Source: Gammaproteobacteria bacterium
GTDB taxonomy: Bacteria > Pseudomonadota > Gammaproteobacteria > SZUA-229
Length of the DNA stretch: 6,542 nt
Assembly (NCBI GenBank): GCA_023136715.1
Contig: JAGLQT010000150.1
Location: 1-6,542, forward strand
Direction: 5' to 3'
Below the pieces are notes generated by a model. The model was not told the DNA's origin. It saw only the letters and a program-made list of their open reading frames with translations, and ran no database searches. The first letter of the stretch is position 1; each line of letters begins with the position of its first letter. Below are positions 1 to 6,542 of this stretch, one piece after another. A program made the position numbers and the translations under genes.

Positions 1-783
1 TGCATCGGTTTGTTTAAGCGAAGTAGTTGTAAAGGCAGTATCAGCAGGCGTTGGCCCAGTAATGTTCATACCCATTTGCTCGCACTGCTGGATTGCGGGT
101 TCAATAATCTCAATCTCTTCCATGCCGAGATGACCATCTTCGCCTGCATGTGGATTGAGGCCGCAAACAAGTATATTGGGATTTTCAAGGCCACATCGAT
201 TAATCAGGAAATCATTTAAAGTTGAGATGATGTAATTTAACGAGTCAGTGGTAATGGCATAACTTACCTGGCTCAATGGTAAGTGCGTAGTCGCCAGGGC
301 AACACGTAATGATTCTGTAGCCAGCATCATCACAGGTTTGCTGTTAGATAAGTCTGCAAGGAATTCGGTGTGACCGGTAAAAGAAATTCCAGCTTCATTA
401 ATAATACCCTTGTGCACTGGGCCAGTCACCATCGCGCTGGCTTCGTCATTTAGGCAGTACCGCGCAGCTGTGCTAAGGCACTCAAGAACATAACTGCTGT
501 TCCTGCTGTCGAGTTTTCCTGGTATAGAAGGGGCAGCCAGCTTAACCGGCAACACATTAAGTTGCCCAGTTCGGTGCTCATTAGTGTCAGCAGGTAATTT
601 ATCGAAGATATTTAGCTGAATGTCCAGGCCGAGTAGCTTTGCTCTTTCTGCTAAAAGATCAGGGTCAGCAATAACAAAAATTTCAGCATTGAAATTTTGT
701 TGTGCAATAGCAAGTGTGATATCTGGCCCAATACCTGCGGGCTCACCGGGGGTAATTAACAGGCGGTGAAGTAAATTATCCAC
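1..783 (-). CDS. pdxA: 4-hydroxythreonine-4-phosphate dehydrogenase, C-terminus cut by window edge
   Basis: This enzyme oxidises 4-phosphooxy-threonine in the cytoplasm, in the DXP-dependent pathway to pyridoxal phosphate. The frame is open from a GTG at 783-781 to the left edge, giving 261 of about 330 residues, so about 70 C-terminal residues lie outside. Visible motifs are ITPGEPAGIGPD (10-21), GPVHKG (around H124), FTGHTEF (H138), MMLATE, ATTHLPL (H167) and CGLNPHAGE (H212). H167 and H212 match the first two divalent-metal ligands of the family. The third, in the MYHDQG motif, is expected just beyond the edge. The GTG start is effectively forced: in-frame TAA lies a few codons upstream and the protein aligns from there with known PdxA N-termini. 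The start shares one base with the surA stop (TAGTG) and has no clear Shine-Dalgarno of its own, so I infer translational coupling to surA. No frameshift is seen. Identification is secure. Confidence 0.97.
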   Translation of the reverse strand, partial: MDNLLHRLLITPGEPAGIGPDITLAIAQQNFNAEIFVIADPDLLAERAKLLGLDIQLNIFDKLPADTNEHRTGQLNVLPVKLAAPSIPGKLDSRNSSYVLECLSTAARYCLNDEASAMVTGPVHKGIINEAGISFTGHTEFLADLSNSKPVMMLATESLRVALATTHLPLSQVSYAITTDSLNYIISTLNDFLINRCGLENPNILVCGLNPHAGEDGHLGMEEIEIIEPAIQQCEQMGMNITGPTPADTAFTTTSLKQTDA

Positions 784-2096
784 TATTGTGCCGGTTTATT
801 GCCAATGTATTCGACATAGGCTTCATCACGAATTCTGCGTGTCCATAAGCGGAGCTCTTCGTCATATTTTCTTTTGTGAATAGCCTGGCTTGCTTGTGAT
901 TTAAGATTGGCCTGAGTTTTGTCCTGTTCACGTCTATCGAGAACCTGCAATATATGCCAGCCAAACTGGCTGCGGAAAGGTTCTGAAATGGCGTTATTTT
1001 TAAGGCTTCCCATTACTTCTTCAAACTCGGCGACATAGGTGCCAGGATCTGCCCAACCAAGATCGCCGCCTTTAATTTTTGAGCCTGGGTCCTGTGAATA
1101 TTCATTGGCCAGAGTTGAGAAATCCTCGCCTTGTTTAATGCGTTGTTTTATATCGTTGAGTAACTTGCGCGCATCATCGTCACTTCTCTCTTTACTTGTT
1201 CGAATCAGAATATGGCGAGCATGGGTTTGAGTCACCATGTTTTTATTACTGGACTTGTCGACCAATTTTAGAATATGGAAGCCGCTGGCACTATGGACAG
1301 GTAAAGCAGTTTCACCTTTATTAAGTTCCTTAATGGCATCAATAAAAGCTTCAGGTAGTTCACTGCCGTTGCGCCAGCCAAGGTCGCCGCCCTTGAGCGC
1401 ATTGCGGCCATCCGATTGTTGAATAGCCAGAGTTTTGAAATCAGCACCTTTATTTATTTCAGCAAAAAGTTGATTGGCTTTTTCTTTTGCTTTGCTGATG
1501 GCTTCGGGTGTGGCAGATTCAGGTGTGGAGATGAGAATATGTTGAATTTGATATTTATCATTTTCATTATTCTTCTTCAGGTTGTTATCAATAAAACGCT
1601 GAATCTCCTGGTCAGAGATGTTGATTTTATTGGCGACCACACGTTGCTGTAGTTGCTTAACGATAAGGTCCCCACGAGTTTGTTCGCGGAAACGGGCGAA
1701 GTCGACGCCATCTTTAGATAAAGTCGTTTTTAGTTCATCTAATGACAAATTGTTGGACTGTGCAAGCTTCTCAATCATTCTATTCAGGCTGATGTCATCG
1801 ATAGTAATGCCCATTTGTTTAGCCATTTGTAGTTGAATGCGAGAGCCGATCATGCGCTCTAGTACCTGCTTTTTGAGAGCTTTCATCTGCTCTTTAGAAT
1901 TTTTGTCTAGCTTGAGCTGTAAGATGAAATCTGAAATTCGACTATCTAACTCGTTTTGGGTGATGACATCATCATTAACGACAGCAATGATTTTATCGAG
2001 TGCTTGTTGTGCATTTGTATTTTCTGAGGTTAGCGTCAGGCACAGGCATATTGTAATGACATAGAAGTTGTTTTTTAAAGTATTGAATAGCTTCAT
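783..2096 (-). CDS. surA: Periplasmic chaperone and peptidyl-prolyl isomerase SurA
   Basis: SurA escorts unfolded outer-membrane proteins, notably LptD, across the periplasm to the BAM complex. The 437 residues compare with 428 in E. coli. A signal peptide with a hydrophobic core at about 11-23 ends at NTNA, with likely cleavage after A29. The mature protein opens with the SurA N-terminal chaperone domain (about 30-178, IIAVVNDDVITQNEL at 36-50). Two parvulin domains follow: P1 at about 180-281 (QHILIS, GGDLGW 236-241, SGFHILK) and P2 at about 291-388 (RHILIRT, GGDLGW 343-348, FGWHILQV). The C-terminal helix (about 395-437, including ELRLWTRRIRDEAYVEY) packs on the N-domain in known structures. 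The ATG is supported by a GAGG seven bases upstream inside the end of lptD, and by the signal peptide starting right there. It lies 2 nt after lptD and overlaps pdxA by 1 nt. Confidence 0.98.
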   Translation of the reverse strand: MKLFNTLKNNFYVITICLCLTLTSENTNAQQALDKIIAVVNDDVITQNELDSRISDFILQLKLDKNSKEQMKALKKQVLERMIGSRIQLQMAKQMGITIDDISLNRMIEKLAQSNNLSLDELKTTLSKDGVDFARFREQTRGDLIVKQLQQRVVANKINISDQEIQRFIDNNLKKNNENDKYQIQHILISTPESATPEAISKAKEKANQLFAEINKGADFKTLAIQQSDGRNALKGGDLGWRNGSELPEAFIDAIKELNKGETALPVHSASGFHILKLVDKSSNKNMVTQTHARHILIRTSKERSDDDARKLLNDIKQRIKQGEDFSTLANEYSQDPGSKIKGGDLGWADPGTYVAEFEEVMGSLKNNAISEPFRSQFGWHILQVLDRREQDKTQANLKSQASQAIHKRKYDEELRLWTRRIRDEAYVEYIGNKPAQ

Positions 2097-2098
2097 TC

Positions 2099-4354
2099 CT
2101 AATCCTCGTTATAACCCAAAATGGCGTGTTCAAGCGTATCGCTAACTTTATTGCCAGACACACTACCCAGACCCTTTAATACCAGTTGCACCATAAAGGC
2201 GTTATCATATTCTTCGATATTGTTGGTGTATTTTAAACTTCTTTGCGCTATGAATTGTACTGACCAGCAGCAACTGTCATAACTAATTCCAGCGATGGCT
2301 TCAATATCGCGATCATGTTCAAGCGAATAATTCCATCGGCCAAAGGCTGAAAACTCATTGTTGATGGGGGTCATGAAGGATAAATCAGTTTGTCTGATTT
2401 CATCGTTAATGCTACGGTCGCTACGCAAGCCCAGATTAAATATATGTTGTGAATCAGATTGATAATGCAGCAAAAAGTTTCCGCGCTGAGTCTGGTTTTT
2501 ATCCGTATTCCACTGCGTGCTGGCACTCATGCCCCAGTTGTTTAGCTTAGCGGCCAGTTCAGCGATAAGGTCAGAGGTATTATCGTTTTCGATAATACCT
2601 GTGAGTGATACCTGGCGGTCTTCAAAATAGCTGATTTGTCCAATGCTGGCACGTAGAAATTCGTTACCTGTTTCTGAGTCAATCAGGCGGCTGCTGAGTG
2701 CTAACGTTAATTGATTGGCATCGCCAATGCGATCACCACCATTAAATCGATTGTCTCTAAATAATAGTGCAGTGCTAAAAGTGCTTTCTTGAGTATCAAA
2801 ATTTGGCAGCAGGCTTTGATCTCTGTAAGGCACGTTTAAATAATAAATTCTTGGCTCCAGAGTATGAATAAGGCCATTATCCAGTTCTCTTTCAAAGAAC
2901 AGGCCGGCATCAAGGCTGGTCATTGAGAGGTTTCGATCTTCAATATTTTGTTTAATACCATTGCCATCTTCAATTTCATACTGTGTATGACTAAATTTAA
3001 TGGCGGGATCGATGAACCAGAAAGAGCCTTGGCTTAGCCAGTGCAAGCCTGGTTTTAATTGAAATCTTGAGCCAGTGATAACACTGTCGTCTTCGTGATC
3101 AAAGGTGACCAATTCTGTATCCAGAGTAAAGGCCAGGCCGCTATCGGTGATGGGTTGATCACCATTCAGGGTGAGTTGCGGTAATCTACGATAAGGTCGG
3201 TCAGTATTTAAAATGTTGGTATCAAGCGTTTCAAAAGTTTGTGCTAGTAAGTGGCTACGCCAATATTGCTTATTAAGATTTAATGTGAGCTCGCGCTTTA
3301 AATGGGTAGTGCTGGATGTCGATAAATTATTGCTGAAATCATTGAAGTAGTCCGTGTCCGAAACATCCTGTATATCTATGTCCATATTCAGATCACGTGT
3401 GAACTTGGTGTGTTGCTGGTATTGAATTTGATGACGACTTTCGTCGGTAATTTTATCTTTGTGCAAAAAAGCCGCATCCATTTGCCCGTGACTATTTTCA
3501 GTTAGAAAGCGGTATTGTGTATCCAGTTGTGTACCGCGGTGACCCATTAAATGAGGCGCAAGAATGGCATCGTGATTGGGTGCAATATTCCAGTACCAGG
3601 GAACAGTGAGTTCAGTACCGCGCGATGATGAATACCCAATTTCGGGTACCAGCAGGCCACTACGGCGACGATCACCGATAGGGAATTCCATATAAGGAAC
3701 ATAAAGGAAGGGGACTTCCATAAAGCGCAAGACCACATCTTCTGCTGAGCCATATTCTTCTTCATGATCCAGGCTGATATTGTCCGCGTCTAAACGCCAG
3801 TCTGGGTCTTTTAGGTTGCAGCTGGTGATTGAGGATTTTTTCAGTTCTGTCTTGCCAACCTTATCTGCACTAATACTGGCAGCTTTGCCTCGCATATTAT
3901 CTTTGCTAATTTGAAACTCAACCCCCTCAAAAAAAGACGATTGTTTTTCTTTTGATAGTCGACCTAAATCAGCATCTATTGCCATGTTGGTTGTGTCGAC
4001 ATGGACATTGCCATCGATGCTGATGTCTTCAGTATTTTGATTGTAAGCAGCTTTGTCGGCGGTGATACGAAGCTCGTGCTTCTCAATAACTACATTGCCT
4101 TGAAATGTTGATGTGCCCTGGCTGTCTGAACGTGTTTGATCTGCGCTGATATTAATCTTACCCAGATCTTTTTCGGTAAAAACAGGAGGTGCCTGATAAG
4201 TAACAGAATCGCTTAGTGTTGAACAGCTCTCATTTTCCTGTGAAAAGGCAGAACTGGAAAAAAATAACAGGCCGATGCTACAGGCTGTTCGCGCAAAAGA
4301 GATCAGTGCGACTGATTTTTTATGTGTTGACGGAAAAACTGCGTTGCAAAGCAC
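2099..4354 (-). CDS. lptD: LPS-assembly outer membrane protein LptD
   Basis: LptD is the outer-membrane barrel that, with the lipoprotein LptE, inserts lipopolysaccharide into the outer leaflet. From the proposed GTG it is 751 residues (E. coli 784). A basic N-terminus and hydrophobic stretch ending in SSSAFS suggest signal cleavage near residue 38. An LptA-like jelly-roll domain follows at about 65-170 (GNVVIEKHELRITADKA). The barrel then begins with TSCNLKDPDWRLDA, GDRRRSG (227-233) and the hallmark YWNIAPN (253-259). Cysteines C44, C179 and the adjacent pair C695-C696 match the four that form the two long-range disulfides of E. coli LptD. Start choice: the frame stays open upstream to an ATG at 4507, but that stretch lies inside argF. 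GTG at 4354-4352, 4 nt after the argF stop, avoids overlap and leaves a plausible signal peptide. TTG at 4366 is possible, and no start has a good Shine-Dalgarno. Function is secure; the exact start is not. Confidence 0.95.
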   Translation of the reverse strand: MLCNAVFPSTHKKSVALISFARTACSIGLLFFSSSAFSQENESCSTLSDSVTYQAPPVFTEKDLGKINISADQTRSDSQGTSTFQGNVVIEKHELRITADKAAYNQNTEDISIDGNVHVDTTNMAIDADLGRLSKEKQSSFFEGVEFQISKDNMRGKAASISADKVGKTELKKSSITSCNLKDPDWRLDADNISLDHEEEYGSAEDVVLRFMEVPFLYVPYMEFPIGDRRRSGLLVPEIGYSSSRGTELTVPWYWNIAPNHDAILAPHLMGHRGTQLDTQYRFLTENSHGQMDAAFLHKDKITDESRHQIQYQQHTKFTRDLNMDIDIQDVSDTDYFNDFSNNLSTSSTTHLKRELTLNLNKQYWRSHLLAQTFETLDTNILNTDRPYRRLPQLTLNGDQPITDSGLAFTLDTELVTFDHEDDSVITGSRFQLKPGLHWLSQGSFWFIDPAIKFSHTQYEIEDGNGIKQNIEDRNLSMTSLDAGLFFERELDNGLIHTLEPRIYYLNVPYRDQSLLPNFDTQESTFSTALLFRDNRFNGGDRIGDANQLTLALSSRLIDSETGNEFLRASIGQISYFEDRQVSLTGIIENDNTSDLIAELAAKLNNWGMSASTQWNTDKNQTQRGNFLLHYQSDSQHIFNLGLRSDRSINDEIRQTDLSFMTPINNEFSAFGRWNYSLEHDRDIEAIAGISYDSCCWSVQFIAQRSLKYTNNIEEYDNAFMVQLVLKGLGSVSGNKVSDTLEHAILGYNED
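2104..2107 (-). promoter_or_regulatory. Ribosome binding site of surA inside the lptD 3' end
   Basis: GAGG on the minus strand lies in the last sense codons of lptD (Glu-Asp), 7 nt before the surA ATG. It supports that start over alternatives and suggests coupling of surA to lptD translation. Confidence 0.75.
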
Positions 4355-4358
4355 GGTA

Positions 4359-5264
4359 CTAGCTAACAAGTAAAAATTCGAGCAGAGCCTTTTGTGCGTG
4401 TAAGCGGTTTTCTGCTTCGTCCCAGGCAACACTTTGTTTGCCATCAATGACATCGGCGCTAACTTCTTCGCCGCGATGTGCTGGCAGGCAATGCATAAAC
4501 AGGGCATCAGTTTTGGCTGCTTTCATCAAGTCTGCATTTACCTGATAAGGCTCAAAGGCTTTAATGCGTAGTTCCTGCTCTTCTTCTTGACCCATGCTGG
4601 CCCATACATCGGTCACCACCAGGTCTGAATTCTCACAGGCTTCTTTGGGATCAGCAATCAATTCAATATGGCTGTTGGCTTCATCGATAAAGGCCTGAGC
4701 TGGTTCATAACCTTGCGGGCAGGTGATATTGAGTTTGAAGTCCAATAACTTGGCGGCGTGCATGTAGGAATGACACATATTATTACCATCCCCTACCCAC
4801 GTGACTGTTTTCCCCTGGATGTCACCGCGATGCTCAATGTAGGTTTGCATGTCAGCCAACAATTGGCAGGGGTGCACGTCATCGGTCAGGCCATTGATAA
4901 CTGGAACTGAAGAATACTGAGCAAACAGCTCTATTTTTTCGTGTTCAAACGTACGCACCATAATGCAGTCAGCCATACTGGAAAGTACGCGCGCACTATC
5001 TTCAATCGGTTCGCCACGGCCTAACTGGGTATCACGGGGAGAAAGGAATAAAGCGTGCCCACCAAAGTGAGCCATACCGGTTTCAAATGAAACGCGTGTG
5101 CGAGTTGATGATTTTTCAAAAATCATTGCCAGCACTTTATTTTTTAGCGGCTCGTAAATTTCACCATTGCGTTGCATGGCTTTGAGCTCGATAGCTCTGT
5201 TCAAAAGCTGCTTATACTCGTTGCTGTCGAGATCGGTCAGCGTTAAAAAGTGGCGTACTGTCAT
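4359..5264 (-). CDS. argF: Ornithine carbamoyltransferase (anabolic)
   Basis: This cytoplasmic enzyme condenses carbamoyl phosphate with ornithine to give citrulline, the sixth step of arginine synthesis. The 301 residues are close to the short Pseudomonas-type ArgF rather than the 334-residue E. coli ArgI. The carbamoyl-phosphate site SSTRTR is at 52-57 and HPCQ at 131-134. The ornithine-binding side shows VTDVWASMGQE (217-227, with the SMG loop), and HCLPAHRGEEV starts at 258, with C259 the conserved cysteine. These motifs separate it from aspartate carbamoyltransferase. The SMG loop also argues against the N-acetyl- or N-succinylornithine variants. The ATG is preceded by GAGG at 5-nt spacing, overlapping the argD stop, and the protein starts as family members do (MTVRHFLTLTDL). 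It lies 7 nt after argD and 4 nt before lptD. Pairing with argD favours a biosynthetic over a catabolic (arcB) role. Confidence 0.97.
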   Translation of the reverse strand: MTVRHFLTLTDLDSNEYKQLLNRAIELKAMQRNGEIYEPLKNKVLAMIFEKSSTRTRVSFETGMAHFGGHALFLSPRDTQLGRGEPIEDSARVLSSMADCIMVRTFEHEKIELFAQYSSVPVINGLTDDVHPCQLLADMQTYIEHRGDIQGKTVTWVGDGNNMCHSYMHAAKLLDFKLNITCPQGYEPAQAFIDEANSHIELIADPKEACENSDLVVTDVWASMGQEEEQELRIKAFEPYQVNADLMKAAKTDALFMHCLPAHRGEEVSADVIDGKQSVAWDEAENRLHAQKALLEFLLVS

Positions 5265-5269
5265 GACAA

Positions 5270-5273
5270 CCTC
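5270..5273 (-). promoter_or_regulatory. Ribosome binding site of argF overlapping the argD stop
   Basis: GAGG on the minus strand sits 5 nt before the argF ATG and shares bases with the argD TGA stop. It fixes the argF start, and it implies that ribosomes finishing argD are positioned to start argF. Confidence 0.75.
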
Positions 5274-6462
5274 AAGCGGCTTCTTGTTGTAACAAAGTAA
5301 TAACGAGCTGAGTTATTTTCTTAACAATGGCGTCAGCCTGTTCCGTGCTTAGAATCAGCGGCGGCAACAAACGAATAATAGTGTCAGCCTGTATCGCTAG
5401 TAACAAACCTTCTTCTAAAGCCTTGCTGAATAATTCGGTGCAGGGCTGATCAAGTTCAATACCGAGCATTAGGCCAAGACCACGAACTTCACGAACACCT
5501 TCGACGTTGGCTAATTCTTTTTGCAAAGATTCGAGTAGATAAACGCCCATGTCTTTAGCTTTGCTAACGAGCTGTTCAGATTCCATGGTTTTGATAACAG
5601 CAAGGCCGGCAGCACAGGCCAGCGGGTTGCCGCCAAAAGTAGAGCCATGATTGCCGGGCTTCATCACCGAAGCGGCTTTTTCAGAGGCAAGGCAGGCACC
5701 GATAGGTACGCCGTTGCCCAATGCTTTGGCCAACGTCATCACATCAGGCTTGATCTTGTTGTGCTGAAAAGCAAACCACTCACCAGTACGTCCCATGCCG
5801 GTTTGAATTTCATCGAGCATCAATAGCCAGTCGTTCTGGTTGCACAGTTCCCTCAATTTGTTCAGGTAGTCTGCATCTGGAATTTGAATACCGCTTTCAC
5901 CCTGAACAGGTTCAACCATCACTGCAACAATGTTGCTGTTATTTTTAGCGATATTTTCAATCGATTCAATATCGTTATACGGCGCGCGTACAAAACCTTG
6001 TACTAGCGGTTCGAAACCTGCCTGTACTTTGCGGCTGCCGGTAGCGCTCAGCGTGGCCATGGTGCGACCGTGGAAACTGTTTTCCATGACCACAATTGTA
6101 GGTACGTCGATATTTTTCTGGTGACCGTAGAGGCGCGCTAACTTGATGGCGGCTTCATTGGCTTCGGCACCGGAGTTTGAGAAGAACACACGATCAAGAC
6201 CAGACAGCTCACATAATTTGTCAGCCAGATTTTGCTGATTTTCTATCTGATAAAGATTAGAAGTATGTATCAGCCTGGTCGCCTGTTCAGAAATAGCCTG
6301 TGCTACAGCCGGATGGGCATGCCCCAAACCACAGACAGCAATACCAGATAAGGCATCCAGATATTCCTTACCGTTAGTGTCAGTGAGTATTGCGCCTTTG
6401 CCTGATTCAAAAGTAACCGGCATAGGAGCATACGTGTTCATTAAATGTTCGTTATTAGCCAT
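5272..6462 (-). CDS. argD: Acetylornithine aminotransferase (PLP-dependent, class III)
   Basis: ArgD converts N-acetylglutamate semialdehyde and glutamate to N-acetylornithine and 2-oxoglutarate. Family members often also act as the succinyl-diaminopimelate aminotransferase of lysine synthesis. The 396 residues are the usual length. Motifs in order are LDALSGIAVCGLGHAHP (35-51), FFSNSGAEANEAAIKLAR (93-110, phosphate-binding), SFHGRT (129-134), EPVQGESG (184-191), LDEIQTGMGRTG (216-227, with D217 facing the PLP ring nitrogen), TLAKALGNG (243-251, with K246 the Schiff-base lysine), GSTFGGNPLA (273-282) and RLLPPL (364-369). The ATG at 6462 gives a typical start, but its Shine-Dalgarno is weak (GAG very close to the ATG). 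The only nearby alternative is M8, which has no better site. It is the first gene of the co-directional run, downstream of a terminator-like hairpin. Class III relatives (AstC, GabT) are possible alternatives, but adjacency to argF supports ArgD. Confidence 0.95.
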   Translation of the reverse strand: MANNEHLMNTYAPMPVTFESGKGAILTDTNGKEYLDALSGIAVCGLGHAHPAVAQAISEQATRLIHTSNLYQIENQQNLADKLCELSGLDRVFFSNSGAEANEAAIKLARLYGHQKNIDVPTIVVMENSFHGRTMATLSATGSRKVQAGFEPLVQGFVRAPYNDIESIENIAKNNSNIVAVMVEPVQGESGIQIPDADYLNKLRELCNQNDWLLMLDEIQTGMGRTGEWFAFQHNKIKPDVMTLAKALGNGVPIGACLASEKAASVMKPGNHGSTFGGNPLACAAGLAVIKTMESEQLVSKAKDMGVYLLESLQKELANVEGVREVRGLGLMLGIELDQPCTELFSKALEEGLLLAIQADTIIRLLPPLILSTEQADAIVKKITQLVITLLQQEAA

Positions 6463-6488
6463 AGCTCAAAATCTTTATAGAAATTCTT

Positions 6489-6519
6489 AAAAACAAAAAC
6501 GGCGGCCATGGCCACCGTT
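6489..6519 (-). terminator. Intrinsic-terminator-like hairpin upstream of argD
   Basis: On the minus strand, 6519-6498 forms a near-perfect 22-base inverted repeat (arm AACGGTGGCCA, one G-T wobble; the central bases must form the loop). It is followed at once by TTTTTGTTTTT, with the tract running down to 6489. A GC-rich stem plus a U-rich tail is the classic Rho-independent terminator on this strand. There is no T tract on the plus-strand side, so it is not bidirectional. It either ends an upstream minus-strand gene beyond the window or works as an attenuator in the argD leader. The distance from the tail to the argD ATG is only 26 nt. Confidence 0.8.
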
Positions 6520-6528
6520 AAACGACTG

Positions 6529-6534
6529 ATTATA
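6529..6534 (-). promoter_or_regulatory. Candidate sigma-70 -10 box (TATAAT)
   Basis: A perfect TATAAT reads on the minus strand at 6534-6529. The matching -35 box would lie around 6552-6557, outside the window, so the promoter cannot be judged whole. If real, transcription would start near 6522, only a few bases before the hairpin at 6519. The same AT-rich patch reads TATACT on the plus strand (6531-6536), so a divergent promoter is also conceivable, although no convincing plus-strand -35 is seen. It may be chance. Confidence 0.3.
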
Positions 6535-6542
6535 CTAGATCT

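Larger units (their letters stand above)
6463..6542. other. Noncoding leader upstream of argD
   Basis: These 80 bases are the only intergenic stretch in the window. They hold the TATAAT patch, the hairpin with its T tract, and an AT-rich spacer with a TATAAA on the minus strand (6479-6474) just before argD. That TATAAA has no -35 at proper spacing and would give an almost leaderless transcript. No reading frame or RNA gene is evident here. Confidence 0.7.

Noticed and set aside
10..219. Plus-strand 69-codon open frame at the left edge
   Set aside because: It is antisense to the intact pdxA frame, which carries the metal-ligand motif NPHAGE there.
776..964. Minus-strand 62-codon open frame overlapping the surA 3' end in another frame
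   Set aside because: It is an out-of-frame shadow of surA: that segment encodes the P2 end and C-terminal helix in the main frame.
1051..1400. Similar DNA segments near 1051-1075 and 1374-1393, a possible direct repeat
   Set aside because: They encode the GGDLGW motif in each of SurA's two parvulin domains. This is ancient domain duplication, not a mobile or regulatory repeat.
1039..2064. Series of plus-strand open frames of 60-78 codons opposite surA
   Set aside because: They lie wholly antisense to a clear surA. Their products are low-complexity (Ser/Leu/Arg-rich) and resemble no family, and no ribosome sites or ordered spacing are seen.
2267..2272. Adjacent cysteine codons in lptD, a possible sequencing oddity
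   Set aside because: The neighbouring Cys-Cys near the LptD C-terminus is a conserved family feature used for the two disulfides with C44 and C179.
3547..3765. Minus-strand 72-codon open frame inside lptD in another frame
   Set aside because: It is an out-of-frame shadow of the conserved LptD segment containing GDRRRSG and YWNIAPN.
5930..6124. Plus-strand open frame of 64 codons opposite argD
   Set aside because: It is antisense to the conserved ArgD core and shows no recognisable protein features.
1..6542. CRISPR array, insertion sequence, tRNA or novel defence-like system
   Set aside because: No regularly spaced repeats, terminal inverted repeats, transposase-like frames or tRNA-like cloverleaf sequences were seen. 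Nearly every base is accounted for by five housekeeping genes.

Overview
The window is an ordinary, well-packed stretch of a gammaproteobacterial chromosome of moderate to low GC. All five genes lie on the minus strand, so transcription runs from the right end to the left end: argD, argF, lptD, surA, then pdxA, which is cut by the left edge. The lptD-surA-pdxA trio is a classic gammaproteobacterial block, usually followed by rsmA/apaG/apaH. The protein signatures fit that group: a SurA with two parvulin domains, an LptD with paired cysteines, and a short OTCase of about 300 residues as in Pseudomonas. I cannot name the genus from the sequence.

Layout, right to left. Positions 6463-6542 form a short noncoding leader. 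It holds a strong intrinsic-terminator-like hairpin read on the minus strand, preceded by a perfect TATAAT. Next come argD (acetylornithine aminotransferase, 5272-6462) and argF (ornithine carbamoyltransferase, 4359-5264), which are steps in arginine biosynthesis. After them come lptD (LPS transport barrel, best start GTG at 4354, ending at 2099), surA (periplasmic chaperone/PPIase, 783-2096) and pdxA (vitamin B6 biosynthesis, 1-783, 261 codons present). The junctions are +7, +4, +2 and -1 nt, with no internal terminator seen, so the five genes look like one polycistronic unit.

Functionally, LptD and SurA belong together because SurA helps fold and deliver LptD to the outer membrane. PdxA feeds the pathway to PLP, which is the cofactor of ArgD. 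ArgD and ArgF act in the same pathway, though the intervening acetylornithine deacetylase or transferase step is not encoded here. The notable point is the direct abutment of the arginine pair onto the outer-membrane-biogenesis block, which would put an essential envelope gene downstream of arginine genes. I found no mobile element, CRISPR array, RNA gene or unknown system. The other long open frames are antisense or out-of-frame shadows of these five genes.
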